Source of the DNA: Streptomyces violaceoruber
Lineage (GTDB): Bacteria; Actinomycetota; Actinomycetes; Streptomycetales; Streptomycetaceae
Length of the DNA stretch: 64,000 nt
Assembly: GCA_000720805.1 (NCBI GenBank)
Contig: JODI01000016.1
Coordinates: forward strand, 186,001-250,000
Direction: 5' to 3'
Of the stretch, positions 24,955 through 32,647 are shown in pieces. Each line of letters starts with the position of its first letter. The first letter of the stretch is position 1. The notes beneath the pieces were generated by a model. It saw only the letters and a list, made by a program, of their open reading frames with translations, was not told where the DNA came from and searched no databases. The translations under genes were made by a program, and so were the position numbers.

Positions 24955-26303
24955 AGCGTCGGCACCTTGCTCGGGGCGCACTCGTTCGCCGTGGCGAAGT
25001 AGGCCGACAACCAGTCGCGGCGCTCCCGCTCGCCCATCCCCGCCAGGCGGGCGCGGGCGTCGAGGCGGGCCCTGAGCCGGGCGCGGTCGGCCCCGCTCCC
25101 CTCGGCCAGTTGCCTGTCGAAGTCCTTCTCCGACGAGCTGGGCGCCAAATAGTGCTCCACGGCGTGGTCGACCGCGTCCAGCGACGGGACCGAATCGTCG
25201 CACTGGGACCGGCCGACCAGCGACATCCCGGCCGCCCACGCGTACTCCCGCGGATCGGTGAGCCCACCTCGTACGACGGACCAGCCGATCGGCGTGAGCA
25301 TCGGCAACTGCACCTCGTCCCGCGCCGGTTCCCCCGGCAGGTCCTCGAACCGCACCGGCAGGTTCCGTACGCCCTCCAGGCGGCCGGTGACCCCGGACAG
25401 GGCCTGGCTCACCTGCGGCAGAAGGCCCTCGGTGCGGGCGTTCACGCAGATCTGCGGGGTGGTGGAGGTGTCGCACACCTGGCGTCCGGCGATCTGGCTG
25501 GTGTGCCACAGGCCGTCCCCGGTCTGCACCAGCAGCGTGCCCGCGGCGACCGCGGCGGCCAGCGGCAGCAGGGCGAGGGCCCGGCGACGGGCCGCGTACG
25601 CCAGCACGGCCGCGGCCGCGAAGCCACCCCACCACGCCGTCATCGCGAGCGGCTGCCACCACACCGGGACCGAGTCGGTCATGGCGTCGGAGAGGGGCGA
25701 CAGGGGTGCGTAGGAATTCCCGCCCCCGCTGTACGAGAGCACGCCGAGGCCGACGTACGCGCCTATCGCCAGCAGCGGTGCCGCGAGCCGCCACGTCACC
25801 AGCCGGCCCACCACCTGGCCCCCCAGGACGGCCGACGCCAGGATCGCCGCGTCGACGAGTGGCGCGATCACGTACGGGCTGTCGCCCGTCGCGCAGTACC
25901 AGGTGGCGAGCAGTGCGAGGACGACCGCCACGGCGTACCCGGCGACCACCCACATCATCAGCGGCAGCCCGGACGCCAGCAGCCGGGCGAGCGGGCCGCG
26001 CACGGCCGTCGCCATCAGCTCCCCGGTGCGGCGGCGGTGCTCACGTCCGCCGTGCCAGCAGCCCGCGGCCAGGGCCAGCGGGGCACCGAGCAGCACGGCC
26101 GCCGACTGTGACCGGTCGCGCGTCTCGGCCCAGTCTCCCTGCCACCGCGGGGTGTTGGTGCCCAGAGCGACCGCCATCGTCAGCAGGACGGCGGCGCCCG
26201 CCCAGGGTCCGAAGCCGCGGACGACCTCGGCACGCAGGGGGTGGCGGGGGCGGACCGGGCCCTGTGGGCCGCTCGCCGTTTCTCTCTCGGTCACGAGGGT
26301 CAT
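24951..26303 (-). CDS. ABC-2-like exporter membrane subunit
   Basis: This 450-residue protein has a cytoplasmic start, six or so membrane segments in the first 270 residues (for example AAVLLTMAVALGT and LPLMMWVVAGYAVAVVLALLAT), then a long Cys-containing domain of about 180 residues (CDTSTTPQICVN, RSQCDDSVP, NECAPS) that should lie outside. It would be the membrane partner of the adjacent ATPase. Its ATG overlaps the ATPase stop by 4 nt. The large extracytoplasmic domain is unusual for ABC-2 permeases and suggests sensing or substrate capture. Confidence 0.7.
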   Translation of the reverse strand: MTLVTERETASGPQGPVRPRHPLRAEVVRGFGPWAGAAVLLTMAVALGTNTPRWQGDWAETRDRSQSAAVLLGAPLALAAGCWHGGREHRRRTGELMATAVRGPLARLLASGLPLMMWVVAGYAVAVVLALLATWYCATGDSPYVIAPLVDAAILASAVLGGQVVGRLVTWRLAAPLLAIGAYVGLGVLSYSGGGNSYAPLSPLSDAMTDSVPVWWQPLAMTAWWGGFAAAAVLAYAARRRALALLPLAAAVAAGTLLVQTGDGLWHTSQIAGRQVCDTSTTPQICVNARTEGLLPQVSQALSGVTGRLEGVRNLPVRFEDLPGEPARDEVQLPMLTPIGWSVVRGGLTDPREYAWAAGMSLVGRSQCDDSVPSLDAVDHAVEHYLAPSSSEKDFDRQLAEGSGADRARLRARLDARARLAGMGERERRDWLSAYFATANECAPSKVPTL

Positions 26304-27121
26304 CGGGCCGTCCTCTCCCGGGCGGGGACGGCCGACGCGCGGTGGGCGCGCAGGGCCGCCGTGTAGCCGCGCTCGATGGGGTTGTCGCCGACGCCGGTGC
26401 CCGCGCCGGGGCCGTCCGCCGACTCGCCGAGCGCGATGAGCGACTCGGGCGTGCCCCGGTAGGCGACCCGGCCCGACTCGACGAGGGTCACCTCCGTGCA
26501 GGCCGCGGCCACGTCCTCCACGAGATGGGTGGAGACGAGGACGGTGGACGAACCGCCCAGCTCGCGCAGCAGCTCGCGGAACTCCACGCGCTGCTCCGGG
26601 TCGAGACCGGCGGTCGGCTCGTCGAGCAGCAGCACGTCCGGGTCGTTGACGATGGCCTGCGCGATGCCGACGCGGCGGATCATGCCGCCGGACAGCGTCC
26701 TGACCTTGGCGTCGACGCGGTCGGCGAGACCGACGCGGGCGACCGCCCGTTCCACGGCGGCCGGGGTGCCGGCGGCGGGCATCTCCTTCAGCCAGGCCAC
26801 GTACGCGACGAACTCCCGCACGGTGAAGCCGGGGTAGTAGCCGAACTCCTGCGGCAGATAGCCCAGCCGACGGCGTACGGCGGCCCGCTTGCGGTGGTCG
26901 CGGACGTCGTCCCCGAGCAGTTCCACCCGGCCGTCGCTCGGCGCGGCGACCGTGGCGAGGACCCGGATCAGCGACGTCTTGCCGGCCCCGTTCGGGCCGA
27001 GCAGCCCGTGCACACCGGGTCCGAAGTCGAGGTCCACCGCGTCGAGGGCGACGGTTCCGCGGTGCCGGACGTGCAGGCCGGTCACTCGGATCGTGCGCGA
27101 CGGTTCTCCAGGGGAGCTCAA
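26300..27121 (-). CDS. ABC transporter ATP-binding protein
   Basis: This 273-residue ATPase powers the adjacent membrane subunits. Walker A is GPNGAGKTS, the Q-loop lies in YLPQEFGYYP, the signature is LSGGMIRRVGIAQ, Walker B is VLLLDEPTAGLD and the switch His lies in VSTHLVED. It resembles the CcmA/ABC-2 exporter ATPases. The TTG start 27119-27121 has GGAG six bases upstream. It lies 64 nt after the anti-sigma gene on the same strand. Confidence 0.88.
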   Translation of the reverse strand: MSSPGEPSRTIRVTGLHVRHRGTVALDAVDLDFGPGVHGLLGPNGAGKTSLIRVLATVAAPSDGRVELLGDDVRDHRKRAAVRRRLGYLPQEFGYYPGFTVREFVAYVAWLKEMPAAGTPAAVERAVARVGLADRVDAKVRTLSGGMIRRVGIAQAIVNDPDVLLLDEPTAGLDPEQRVEFRELLRELGGSSTVLVSTHLVEDVAAACTEVTLVESGRVAYRGTPESLIALGESADGPGAGTGVGDNPIERGYTAALRAHRASAVPARERTAR

Positions 27122-27137
27122 CGGTTCTCCAGGGGAG
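27101..27137. repeat. 21-bp tandem duplication over the ABC ATPase start
   Basis: ACGGTTCTCCAGGGGAG occurs twice, 21 bp apart, once just inside and once just upstream of the ATPase start. The duplication copies the ribosome-binding GGAG and is in phase with the reading frame. Confidence 0.7.
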
Positions 27138-27185
27138 GGAGGGAGAGAGGAAAGGACAGGGGAGGGGAGCCGGGCCGGCCGTTGC

Positions 27186-28073
27186 TCACCGTGGCTCCAG
27201 GTGGTCGTAGGCGGGGCGGCGTGCGACCAGCAGTACGGCGGACAGGGCGGCCGCCGCCGCCCAGGCGCCCTGGACCGGGGCGCCGTCGAGGCAGTACGCG
27301 AGCTGCTCGGTCAGCCGGGCCGTGAGCCGGCTGCCCGGTGCGGCGAGCGCCGGGACGAGCACGGCGCACAGCCAGCCGCCGCCGATCACCGCCGTCGCCG
27401 TACGGAAGCCGACGTACCCGGCCAGCGTCAGCGAGGCCAGCGTCAGCGTGAGCCCGGGCAGCAGCCACGCCGCCGCACTCGGGGCGCCCGACGACGGCAC
27501 CAGCAGCCCGGCGAGCGTCAGCAGCGGCAGGCTCACCGCCAGTACGGCGGCCGTCCGCGTCAGCACCAGGCGCAGCCCGGCGGACGGCGTCGCCGCGGCG
27601 ATCTCGTGCAGCGGGTCGGCGTGCGCCCCGTACGACAGGGCGACCCCGACGACGGGCACGACGGGCGCCACGGCCAACAGCAGGGACCGTACGCCGGTGA
27701 CGTCGGCGCCGTACGCGAGGGCCACGGCCCCGATGGCGACGAGCAGCACGGCGGGGAGCCAGGCGCCGCGGACGGCGGGGCCGGCGGCCCAGAGGATGTG
27801 GGTGAGGCGGGGGAAGGACGGGGTCGGCCTCTTCGTCCGCGAGGCCGAGGCCGAGGCCGATGCCGATGCCGATGCTGGCGCCGCCCCCAGTACCGCCTCC
27901 CGCACCTCCGCGAGCGCCACCCCCGCCGACGTCTCCCGCACCGCCAGTGACACCCGGCCGGCGCACGGCCCGCAGCTCTCCAGATGTTTCTCCAGGGACC
28001 AGGCGTCCGGTTCCGGGAGGGTGCCGTCGCCGTAGCGGGCGACCAGGTCGTCGGACGCGTGCCAGCCGGTCAT
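27186..28073 (-). CDS. Zinc-finger anti-sigma factor with multi-pass membrane domain
   Basis: This 295-residue protein starts with an anti-sigma zinc-binding motif, HLESCGPC (H30, C34, C37), inside a domain of about 60 residues that should hold the cognate sigma factor. A Ser/Ala repeat (residues 66-78) links it to about six membrane segments, more than the single helix usual for such factors. ATG 28071-28073 overlaps the sigma factor stop by 4 nt, so the pair is translationally coupled. It precedes an ABC exporter, so release of the sigma factor may respond to a substrate of that exporter. Confidence 0.8.
   Translation of the reverse strand: MTGWHASDDLVARYGDGTLPEPDAWSLEKHLESCGPCAGRVSLAVRETSAGVALAEVREAVLGAAPASASASASASASRTKRPTPSFPRLTHILWAAGPAVRGAWLPAVLLVAIGAVALAYGADVTGVRSLLLAVAPVVPVVGVALSYGAHADPLHEIAAATPSAGLRLVLTRTAAVLAVSLPLLTLAGLLVPSSGAPSAAAWLLPGLTLTLASLTLAGYVGFRTATAVIGGGWLCAVLVPALAAPGSRLTARLTEQLAYCLDGAPVQGAWAAAAALSAVLLVARRPAYDHLEPR
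27840..27878 (-). repeat. 6-bp microsatellite encoding an Ala-Ser tract
   Basis: Six or more GGCCGA/TGCCGA units (plus strand) encode alternating Ala and Ser in the linker between the zinc finger and the membrane domain. It can change linker length by two residues per unit without breaking the frame. Confidence 0.75.
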
Positions 28074-28720
28074 GCCGGGCCTCCCGTCGGGGGCGTGATC
28101 AACGCGGGCGTGTTCAAGTGGGGCGGGTGCAACTGGGCCAGTGCCGCCCGGAGTTCGGCGCGGGCGCGCATCGCGCGGGACTTGACGGTGCCCTCGGGGA
28201 TGCCGAGGAGGCGTGCCGTCTCCCGGGTGGTCAGCCCGTCGACGACCGTGGCGCGCAGCACCTCGCGCAGTTCGGGGGAGATCCGGTCCAGGGCGGTGCC
28301 GACATCGCCGTACTCCAGCGCCGCCAGTACCCGGTCCTCCGCGGACGGCGCGACCGAGGCCGCCTCGTACCCGGAGTCCGTCGGCGCCACCGGTGCGGCC
28401 ACCCGCGCCGCCCGCTCGTGCGCCCGGCGCGCGTCGACCAGGCGGCGCGCGGCGATCGTCCACAGCCAGCCGCCGGCCTGCTCGCCGCGGTGCCCGGCCG
28501 CCGACCGCCACACGGTCACGAACGTGTCCTGGAGCACCTCGCGCACGACCTCGGGGTCGGCGCAGCGCCGGGTCAGCCGCGCGTGCAGCCACCCCGCGTG
28601 CCGGTCGTACAGCACGGCCATCGCCGCCGAGTCCCCGCCCGCGACGTCCCGCAACAGCGCCGCGTCCGATGCGTCGGCGTCCTTCTCCCGGTGGCCCCCC
28701 ATGGGGCGGAACAGTCTCAC
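28070..28720 (-). CDS. ECF-type RNA polymerase sigma factor
   Basis: This 216-residue sigma factor has region 2 (AAMAVLYDRHAGWLHARL, VREVLQDTFVTVWRSA, GGWLWTIAARRLVDARR) and region 4 (ISPELREVLRATVVDGLTTRETA, GIPEGTVKSRAMRAR). It would direct polymerase to stress or envelope promoters when released from the anti-sigma factor next to it. GTG 28718-28720 is the likely start; ATG 28700-28702 is an alternative without a better ribosome-binding site. No consensus autoregulatory promoter is obvious upstream. Confidence 0.85.
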   Translation of the reverse strand: MRLFRPMGGHREKDADASDAALLRDVAGGDSAAMAVLYDRHAGWLHARLTRRCADPEVVREVLQDTFVTVWRSAAGHRGEQAGGWLWTIAARRLVDARRAHERAARVAAPVAPTDSGYEAASVAPSAEDRVLAALEYGDVGTALDRISPELREVLRATVVDGLTTRETARLLGIPEGTVKSRAMRARAELRAALAQLHPPHLNTPALITPPTGGPA

Positions 28721-28911
28721 AGCCCGTCTATCGACGACCTCGCCGCGACCGGTTCGCGGACTGGACGTCGTGCGGCATATGCCCCAGTCTGGAGGTGCCT
28801 CACCGGAACAGAATGTGACGAGAGGCACGTTGTTCCTTCGTGTACGTCTGCCGCCGCGACCGCTGGGTAGGGCTGCGGTATCCGCACGTCGTACTCGACA
28901 AGGAGGCCCCC

Positions 28912-29163
28912 GTGGCCGCATCGGCGCACCTACTGCTCTCGGCCCTGTCCAAACCCGGGGCGGACCCCTCCGCCCTGTCCGAGGCGGAGCCGTCCGCCGC
29001 AGCCGACCTCCACCTGTGCGTGTTCAGCGCGGAGGGCGCCTGTGCAGAAGCTCCTCTGACCAGCGAACCGCCCCTGCCCGACGCCGAGCCCCTCACCAGC
29101 GAGCCGCCCCTCGCCGATGCCGCCCCGCTGACCAGCGAGTCCGATGCCCACGCGGAGGCGTAG
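28912..29163 (+). CDS. Small acidic protein with PLTSEPPL repeats
   Basis: An 83-residue protein begins at GTG 28912-28914 after a perfect AAGGAGG (28899-28905). It is rich in Ala, Pro, Ser and Glu. Its second half consists of about three units of 12 residues around PLTSEPPL.DA. Two cysteines lie mid-protein (LHLCVFSAEGACAEA). No signal peptide or known domain is visible; it is probably disordered. It precedes malQ, with a 130-nt gap full of GGCGGAGCCG repeats. Confidence 0.5.
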   Translation: MAASAHLLLSALSKPGADPSALSEAEPSAAADLHLCVFSAEGACAEAPLTSEPPLPDAEPLTSEPPLADAAPLTSESDAHAEA

Positions 29164-29170
29164 ACAAGCA

Positions 29171-29291
29171 GGCGGAGCCGCAAACGATGACCGCGCGAAG
29201 TCGTAGACCAAAGACCCGGCGGAGCCGTGGACCAATTCCCCGGCGGAGCCGCGGATGACCCGGCGGAGCCGTAGATGACCCAGCGGAGCCG
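29171..29291 (+). repeat. GGCGGAGCCG repeat array upstream of malQ
   Basis: Five copies of GGCGGAGCCG (the last starting A) lie at 29171, 29218, 29242, 29262 and 29282, the last three exactly 20 bp apart with GATGACC between them. The last copy abuts the malQ start. The repeats may form RNA stems or mark repeated partial duplication of the leader. Confidence 0.7.
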
Positions 29292-29294
29292 TAC

Positions 29295-31388
29295 ATGAGC
29301 ACGCCCCGGCAGGTTGAGCCGCCCACCGAGGACCTGGCGCGGCTCGCCGCGCTGCACGGCGTCGCCACCTCCTACAGTCCGTCCCCGGGCCGTACGGTCG
29401 CCGCCTCGGCCACCGCGGTGACCCGGGCCCTGGCCGCCGTGGGCGTCGCCGCGGACACTCCGGAGGCCGTGCGCGCCGCGCTCGCCGCCCGCGAGGAGGA
29501 GCTGCGCGAGCGGCTGCTGCCGCCGACCGTGGTGGGCTGGAGCGGCGGTACGCCCGACGCCCTCGACGCCCTTCCGGCCGGCACCCTGCTGCGTATCACC
29601 ACCGAGCAGGGCGAGACCCGCGACGCCATCGACCGACTCCCGCCCGGAGTGCACCGGTTGACCGCGACCGCCCCCGACGGCCGTACCGCCGACGCCCATC
29701 TGATCATCGCCCCGCCGCGACTGCCCACGCACCCCGGACGGTCGTACGGCCTCCTCGTCCAGCTGTACTCCCTCCTCTCGCGGCGCTCCTGGGGCATGGG
29801 CGACCTCGGTGACCTCGCCGAACTGACCTCCTGGGCCGGCCGCGCGCTCGGCGCCGGCTTCGTCCAGGTCAACCCGCTCCACGCGGCCGTACCCGGTGCG
29901 GTGCCCGGCGCACCCACGGACCCCTCCCCCTACCGTCCCTCCTCACGCCGCTTCCCCGACCCGGTCCACCTGCGGGTGGAGGACGTACCCGAGTACGCCT
30001 ACCTGCCGGATCGCGAAGCCCTGCGGCCCCTGCTGGAGCGGGCCGACCGCCTGCGCGCGTCCGTACTGGAGAAGGGCGCGCTGATCGACCGGGACGCGGT
30101 GTGGGAGCTGAAGCGGGCGGCGCTGGAGCTGGTGAGCGAGGTGCCGCTCGGGCCCGGCCGGGACGCCGCCTACCGCGACTACCTTGCCGAACAGGGCCAG
30201 GCCCTGGAGGACCACGCCACCTGGTACGCGCTCGCCGAGGTCCACGGCTCCGACTGGCACCAGTGGCCGACCGCCCTGCGCGACCCCCGCTCGGCCGAAA
30301 CGGCCCACGCCCGCCGGGAGTTGACGGACCGCGTCGACTTCCACCGCCGGCTCGCCTGGCTCACCGACACCCAGCTCGCCGCCGCCCAGCGCGCCGCACG
30401 CGAGGCCGGCATGCCGGTCGGGATCGTCCACGACCTCGCGGTCGGGGTGCACCCCGGCGGCGCCGACGCCTGGGCGCAGCAGGATCATTTCGCGGCCGGC
30501 ATGTCCGTCGGCGCGCCCCCGGACGCCTTCAACGCACGCGGCCAGGACTGGGGCCTGCCGCCCTGGCGCCCGGACCGGCTGGCCGAGTCCGGCTACGAGC
30601 CGTTCCGCGCCCTGCTGCAAGCACTGTTCCGCTACGCGGGCGCCCTGCGCATCGACCATGTCATGGGCCTGTTCCGGCTGTGGTGGGTCCCGCTGGGCGA
30701 GGCGCCCACGGAGGGTACGTACGTCCACTACGACGCCGAGGCCATGCTCGCCGTACTGGTGCTGGAGGCCTGGCGGGCCGGAGCGGTGGTGATCGGCGAG
30801 GACCTCGGCACGGTCGAACCCGGGGTGCGCGAGGCGCTGCGCGAGCGGGGGGTGCTCGGTACGTCGGTCCTGTGGTTCGAGCGGGACTGGGAGGGCGACG
30901 GCCGTCCTCTGCCGCCCGACCGCTGGCGCGCCGACTGCCTGGCCACCGCCACCACCCACGACCTGCCGCCCACCGCCGCCCGCCTCACCGGCGAACACGT
31001 CGAACTCCGCGACAGTCTCGGCCTGTTGACCCGTCCCCTGGAGGAGGAGCGGGCCGAGGCCTCGGCGGACACCGCGGAATGGCTGGCCCTGCTGACCCGC
31101 CTCGACCTCCTCCGCGGCACGGCCGGCGGCCCCGACCCCTCCTCGGAGGAGGCCGAGATCCAGGCCGTCCACCGCTTCCTCCTCCAGACCCCGGCCCGCA
31201 TGATCGGTATCTGGCTCCCCGACGGCGTCGGCGACCGCCGCCCCCAGAACCTCCCGGGAACCTGGGACCAGTACCCGAACTGGCGCCTCCCCGTCGCGGA
31301 CACGGAGGGCCGTCCGGTGACCCTGGAGCAACTGGCGGCGTCGGCGAGGCTGCGGGCACTGGTGGAGGTGCTGCGGCCGTCGCCGTAG
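29295..31388 (+). CDS. malQ: 4-alpha-glucanotransferase (amylomaltase)
   Basis: This 697-residue GH77 enzyme transfers alpha-1,4-glucan segments in maltodextrin and glycogen metabolism in the cytoplasm. The catalytic set is present: nucleophile Asp in LRIDHVMGLFRLWW, acid/base Glu in VVIGEDLGTVEPGVRE and the transition-state Asp in TTHDLPPTA. The N-terminal 150 residues form the extra domain seen in actinobacterial MalQ. The length is normal. It starts at ATG 29295-29297 inside the last GGCGGAGCCG repeat and has no strong Shine-Dalgarno, so expression may depend on upstream translation. Confidence 0.92.
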   Translation: MSTPRQVEPPTEDLARLAALHGVATSYSPSPGRTVAASATAVTRALAAVGVAADTPEAVRAALAAREEELRERLLPPTVVGWSGGTPDALDALPAGTLLRITTEQGETRDAIDRLPPGVHRLTATAPDGRTADAHLIIAPPRLPTHPGRSYGLLVQLYSLLSRRSWGMGDLGDLAELTSWAGRALGAGFVQVNPLHAAVPGAVPGAPTDPSPYRPSSRRFPDPVHLRVEDVPEYAYLPDREALRPLLERADRLRASVLEKGALIDRDAVWELKRAALELVSEVPLGPGRDAAYRDYLAEQGQALEDHATWYALAEVHGSDWHQWPTALRDPRSAETAHARRELTDRVDFHRRLAWLTDTQLAAAQRAAREAGMPVGIVHDLAVGVHPGGADAWAQQDHFAAGMSVGAPPDAFNARGQDWGLPPWRPDRLAESGYEPFRALLQALFRYAGALRIDHVMGLFRLWWVPLGEAPTEGTYVHYDAEAMLAVLVLEAWRAGAVVIGEDLGTVEPGVREALRERGVLGTSVLWFERDWEGDGRPLPPDRWRADCLATATTHDLPPTAARLTGEHVELRDSLGLLTRPLEEERAEASADTAEWLALLTRLDLLRGTAGGPDPSSEEAEIQAVHRFLLQTPARMIGIWLPDGVGDRRPQNLPGTWDQYPNWRLPVADTEGRPVTLEQLAASARLRALVEVLRPSP

Positions 31389-31390
31389 CC

Positions 31391-31410
31391 GCGGGGGGCA
31401 CCACCCCCGC
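31391..31410. terminator. Short GC hairpin after malQ
   Basis: GCGGGGG and CCCCCGC pair across a 6-nt loop immediately after the malQ stop, before the promoter of the small membrane protein. Confidence 0.5.
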
Positions 31411-31450
31411 ACCTCATACGCCCCCCCGGACGCGCACCGCCGACCCCCGT

Positions 31451-31456
31451 TAGATA
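31451..31456 (+). promoter_or_regulatory. Possible -10 element of a leaderless gene
   Basis: TAGATA lies 10 nt before GTG 31467, and no Shine-Dalgarno lies between, so transcription would begin at or within a few bases of the start codon. No consensus -35 is visible. Confidence 0.4.
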
Positions 31457-31466
31457 CTTTGGCACC

Positions 31467-31748
31467 GTGGACAAGAAGAACGCCCTGCGCGCCGGCGCCC
31501 TGGCTGCCGGTACGACGCTGATGATGCTGCTCATGTCGTCGCCCGCCCTCGCGCTGACCCGCGACGACGGCGACGACCCCGGCCAGGGCCTGAGCGTCAT
31601 CGAGACGCTGGGCCTCTACGTCGTGGCGCCCCTCGTGCTGTTCGGGGTCATCGCCGGCCTCGTGCTGGTCCTGGACAAGTCGCACGAGTCGCACCGCGTC
31701 ACCACCCGCAACGTCAAGACCAAGCCCAAGGCCGCCTCCGAGGCCTGA
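31467..31748 (+). CDS. Small membrane protein, signal or anchor plus one helix
   Basis: This 93-residue protein has an N-terminal hydrophobic segment (ALAAGTTLMMLLMSSPALAL) that could be a signal peptide cut after ALA. An acidic stretch DDGDDPGQ and a second helix (YVVAPLVLFGVIAGLVLVL) follow, ending in a basic cytoplasmic tail. It resembles small conserved actinobacterial envelope proteins of unknown function. It starts at GTG with no ribosome-binding site and may be leaderless. Confidence 0.7.
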   Translation: MDKKNALRAGALAAGTTLMMLLMSSPALALTRDDGDDPGQGLSVIETLGLYVVAPLVLFGVIAGLVLVLDKSHESHRVTTRNVKTKPKAASEA

Positions 31749-31939
31749 GCCGGGAGTCGCAGCGCCAGAGCACGGCTCCGGCTCCGCACGCTTCCTCCGG
31801 GGCGCCGCCCCCGCCCATGTACGCCGTACGTGGGCGAGGCCGGCGCCTTCGGCATGTCCGGGCAGGTCACACCCCGGCGCCCCCCGTCCGGGCAGTGCCC
31901 GCCCGTACCACCCACAGCGCCCGCGGTCCGGCAGCACCC

Positions 31940-32518
31940 TCAGGGACTCGGCGCCGTGAGATACCGCTGCACCGTCGGTCCCAGCCACGCCACGGCCTCC
32001 TCCCGGGCCAGCCCGACGGCGGGCGGAAACCGCAGCACGTACCGCGTCAGCGCCAGCCCCAGCAACTGGGTCGCCACGAGTGCTGCCCGGGCCGGCGCCT
32101 GCTCGGGGTCGGGGCACACCTGGAGGGCGACCGGCAGCAACTGGTCCCGGAAGATGCCCTGCATGCGCAGCGCCCCGTCCTGATTGGTCACACCGACCCG
32201 CAGCAGCGCGGTGAGCACCTCGTTCTCCTCCCACATGTCGAGGAAGTGGTTCACCAGCGCCCGGCCGACCTCCTGCCGCGGCAGGGACCGCAGGTCCGGC
32301 AGCTTCAGGTCGACCGCGACGGCCGCCGCGAACAGGCCCTCCTTGTTGCCGAAGTAGCGCATCACCATGGACGGGTCGATGGCCGCGTCCTTGGCGATGG
32401 CGCGGATGGTGGCCCGCTCGTAGCCGTCGGCCGCGAAGCGTTCACGCGCGGCGGCGAGGATCGCGTTCCGGGTCGTGTCGGAGCGCTTTGCCTGCGGGGA
32501 AGAGGTGCTCTCAGCCAT
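31940..32518 (-). CDS. TetR family repressor
   Basis: This 192-residue regulator has the TetR helix-turn-helix (ATIRAIAKDAAIDPSMVMRYF, about residues 41-61) and an all-helical ligand domain. It is divergent from an FAD monooxygenase gene, with 129 nt between the starts holding six copies of a 14-bp operator-like repeat that cover both promoters. It therefore most likely represses itself and the monooxygenase until its substrate binds. ATG 32516-32518 is chosen because it begins the conserved N-terminus; the frame is open far upstream inside the neighbour. Confidence 0.88.
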   Translation of the reverse strand: MAESTSSPQAKRSDTTRNAILAAARERFAADGYERATIRAIAKDAAIDPSMVMRYFGNKEGLFAAAVAVDLKLPDLRSLPRQEVGRALVNHFLDMWEENEVLTALLRVGVTNQDGALRMQGIFRDQLLPVALQVCPDPEQAPARAALVATQLLGLALTRYVLRFPPAVGLAREEAVAWLGPTVQRYLTAPSP

Positions 32519-32557
32519 GCCAACGAGCGTAGGCCAACACGCGTGGGCCAACAACCG

Positions 32558-32586
32558 TTGACATTCGACGTCGACCGTCCTAGCTT
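32558..32586 (+). promoter_or_regulatory. Promoter of the FAD monooxygenase gene
   Basis: TTGACA (32558-32563), a 17-nt spacer and TAGCTT (32581-32586) form a near-consensus housekeeping sigma promoter. The -35 lies in repeat 3 and repeat 4 begins 2 bp after the -10. Confidence 0.65.
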
Positions 32587-32606
32587 TGCCAACAAGCGTT
32601 GACCAA
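32577..32606 (-). promoter_or_regulatory. Face-to-face promoter of the TetR gene
   Basis: On the minus strand TTGGTC (32601-32606), an 18-nt spacer and TAGGAC (32577-32582) form a plausible promoter. Its -10 overlaps that of the monooxygenase promoter, so the two polymerases would compete. Confidence 0.45.
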
Positions 32607-32647
32607 CAGTTGTTGACCAACATGCGTTGGCACCCCGGGAGGTCTCC

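Larger units (their letters stand above)
32519..32632. promoter_or_regulatory. Six TetR operator-like repeats in two triplets
   Basis: Consensus GCCAACANGCGTTGRCC occurs at 32519, 32533 and 32547, and again at 32588, 32602 and 32616, each exactly 14 bp apart within a triplet. Each copy is a partial palindrome (CCAAC and GTTGG arms). The triplets surround the overlapping divergent promoters. Confidence 0.8.

Noticed and set aside
29160..29295. GGCGGAGCCG array as a CRISPR
   Set aside because: Units are 10 bp with unequal 10 to 37 bp gaps that are themselves similar. No cas gene is present.
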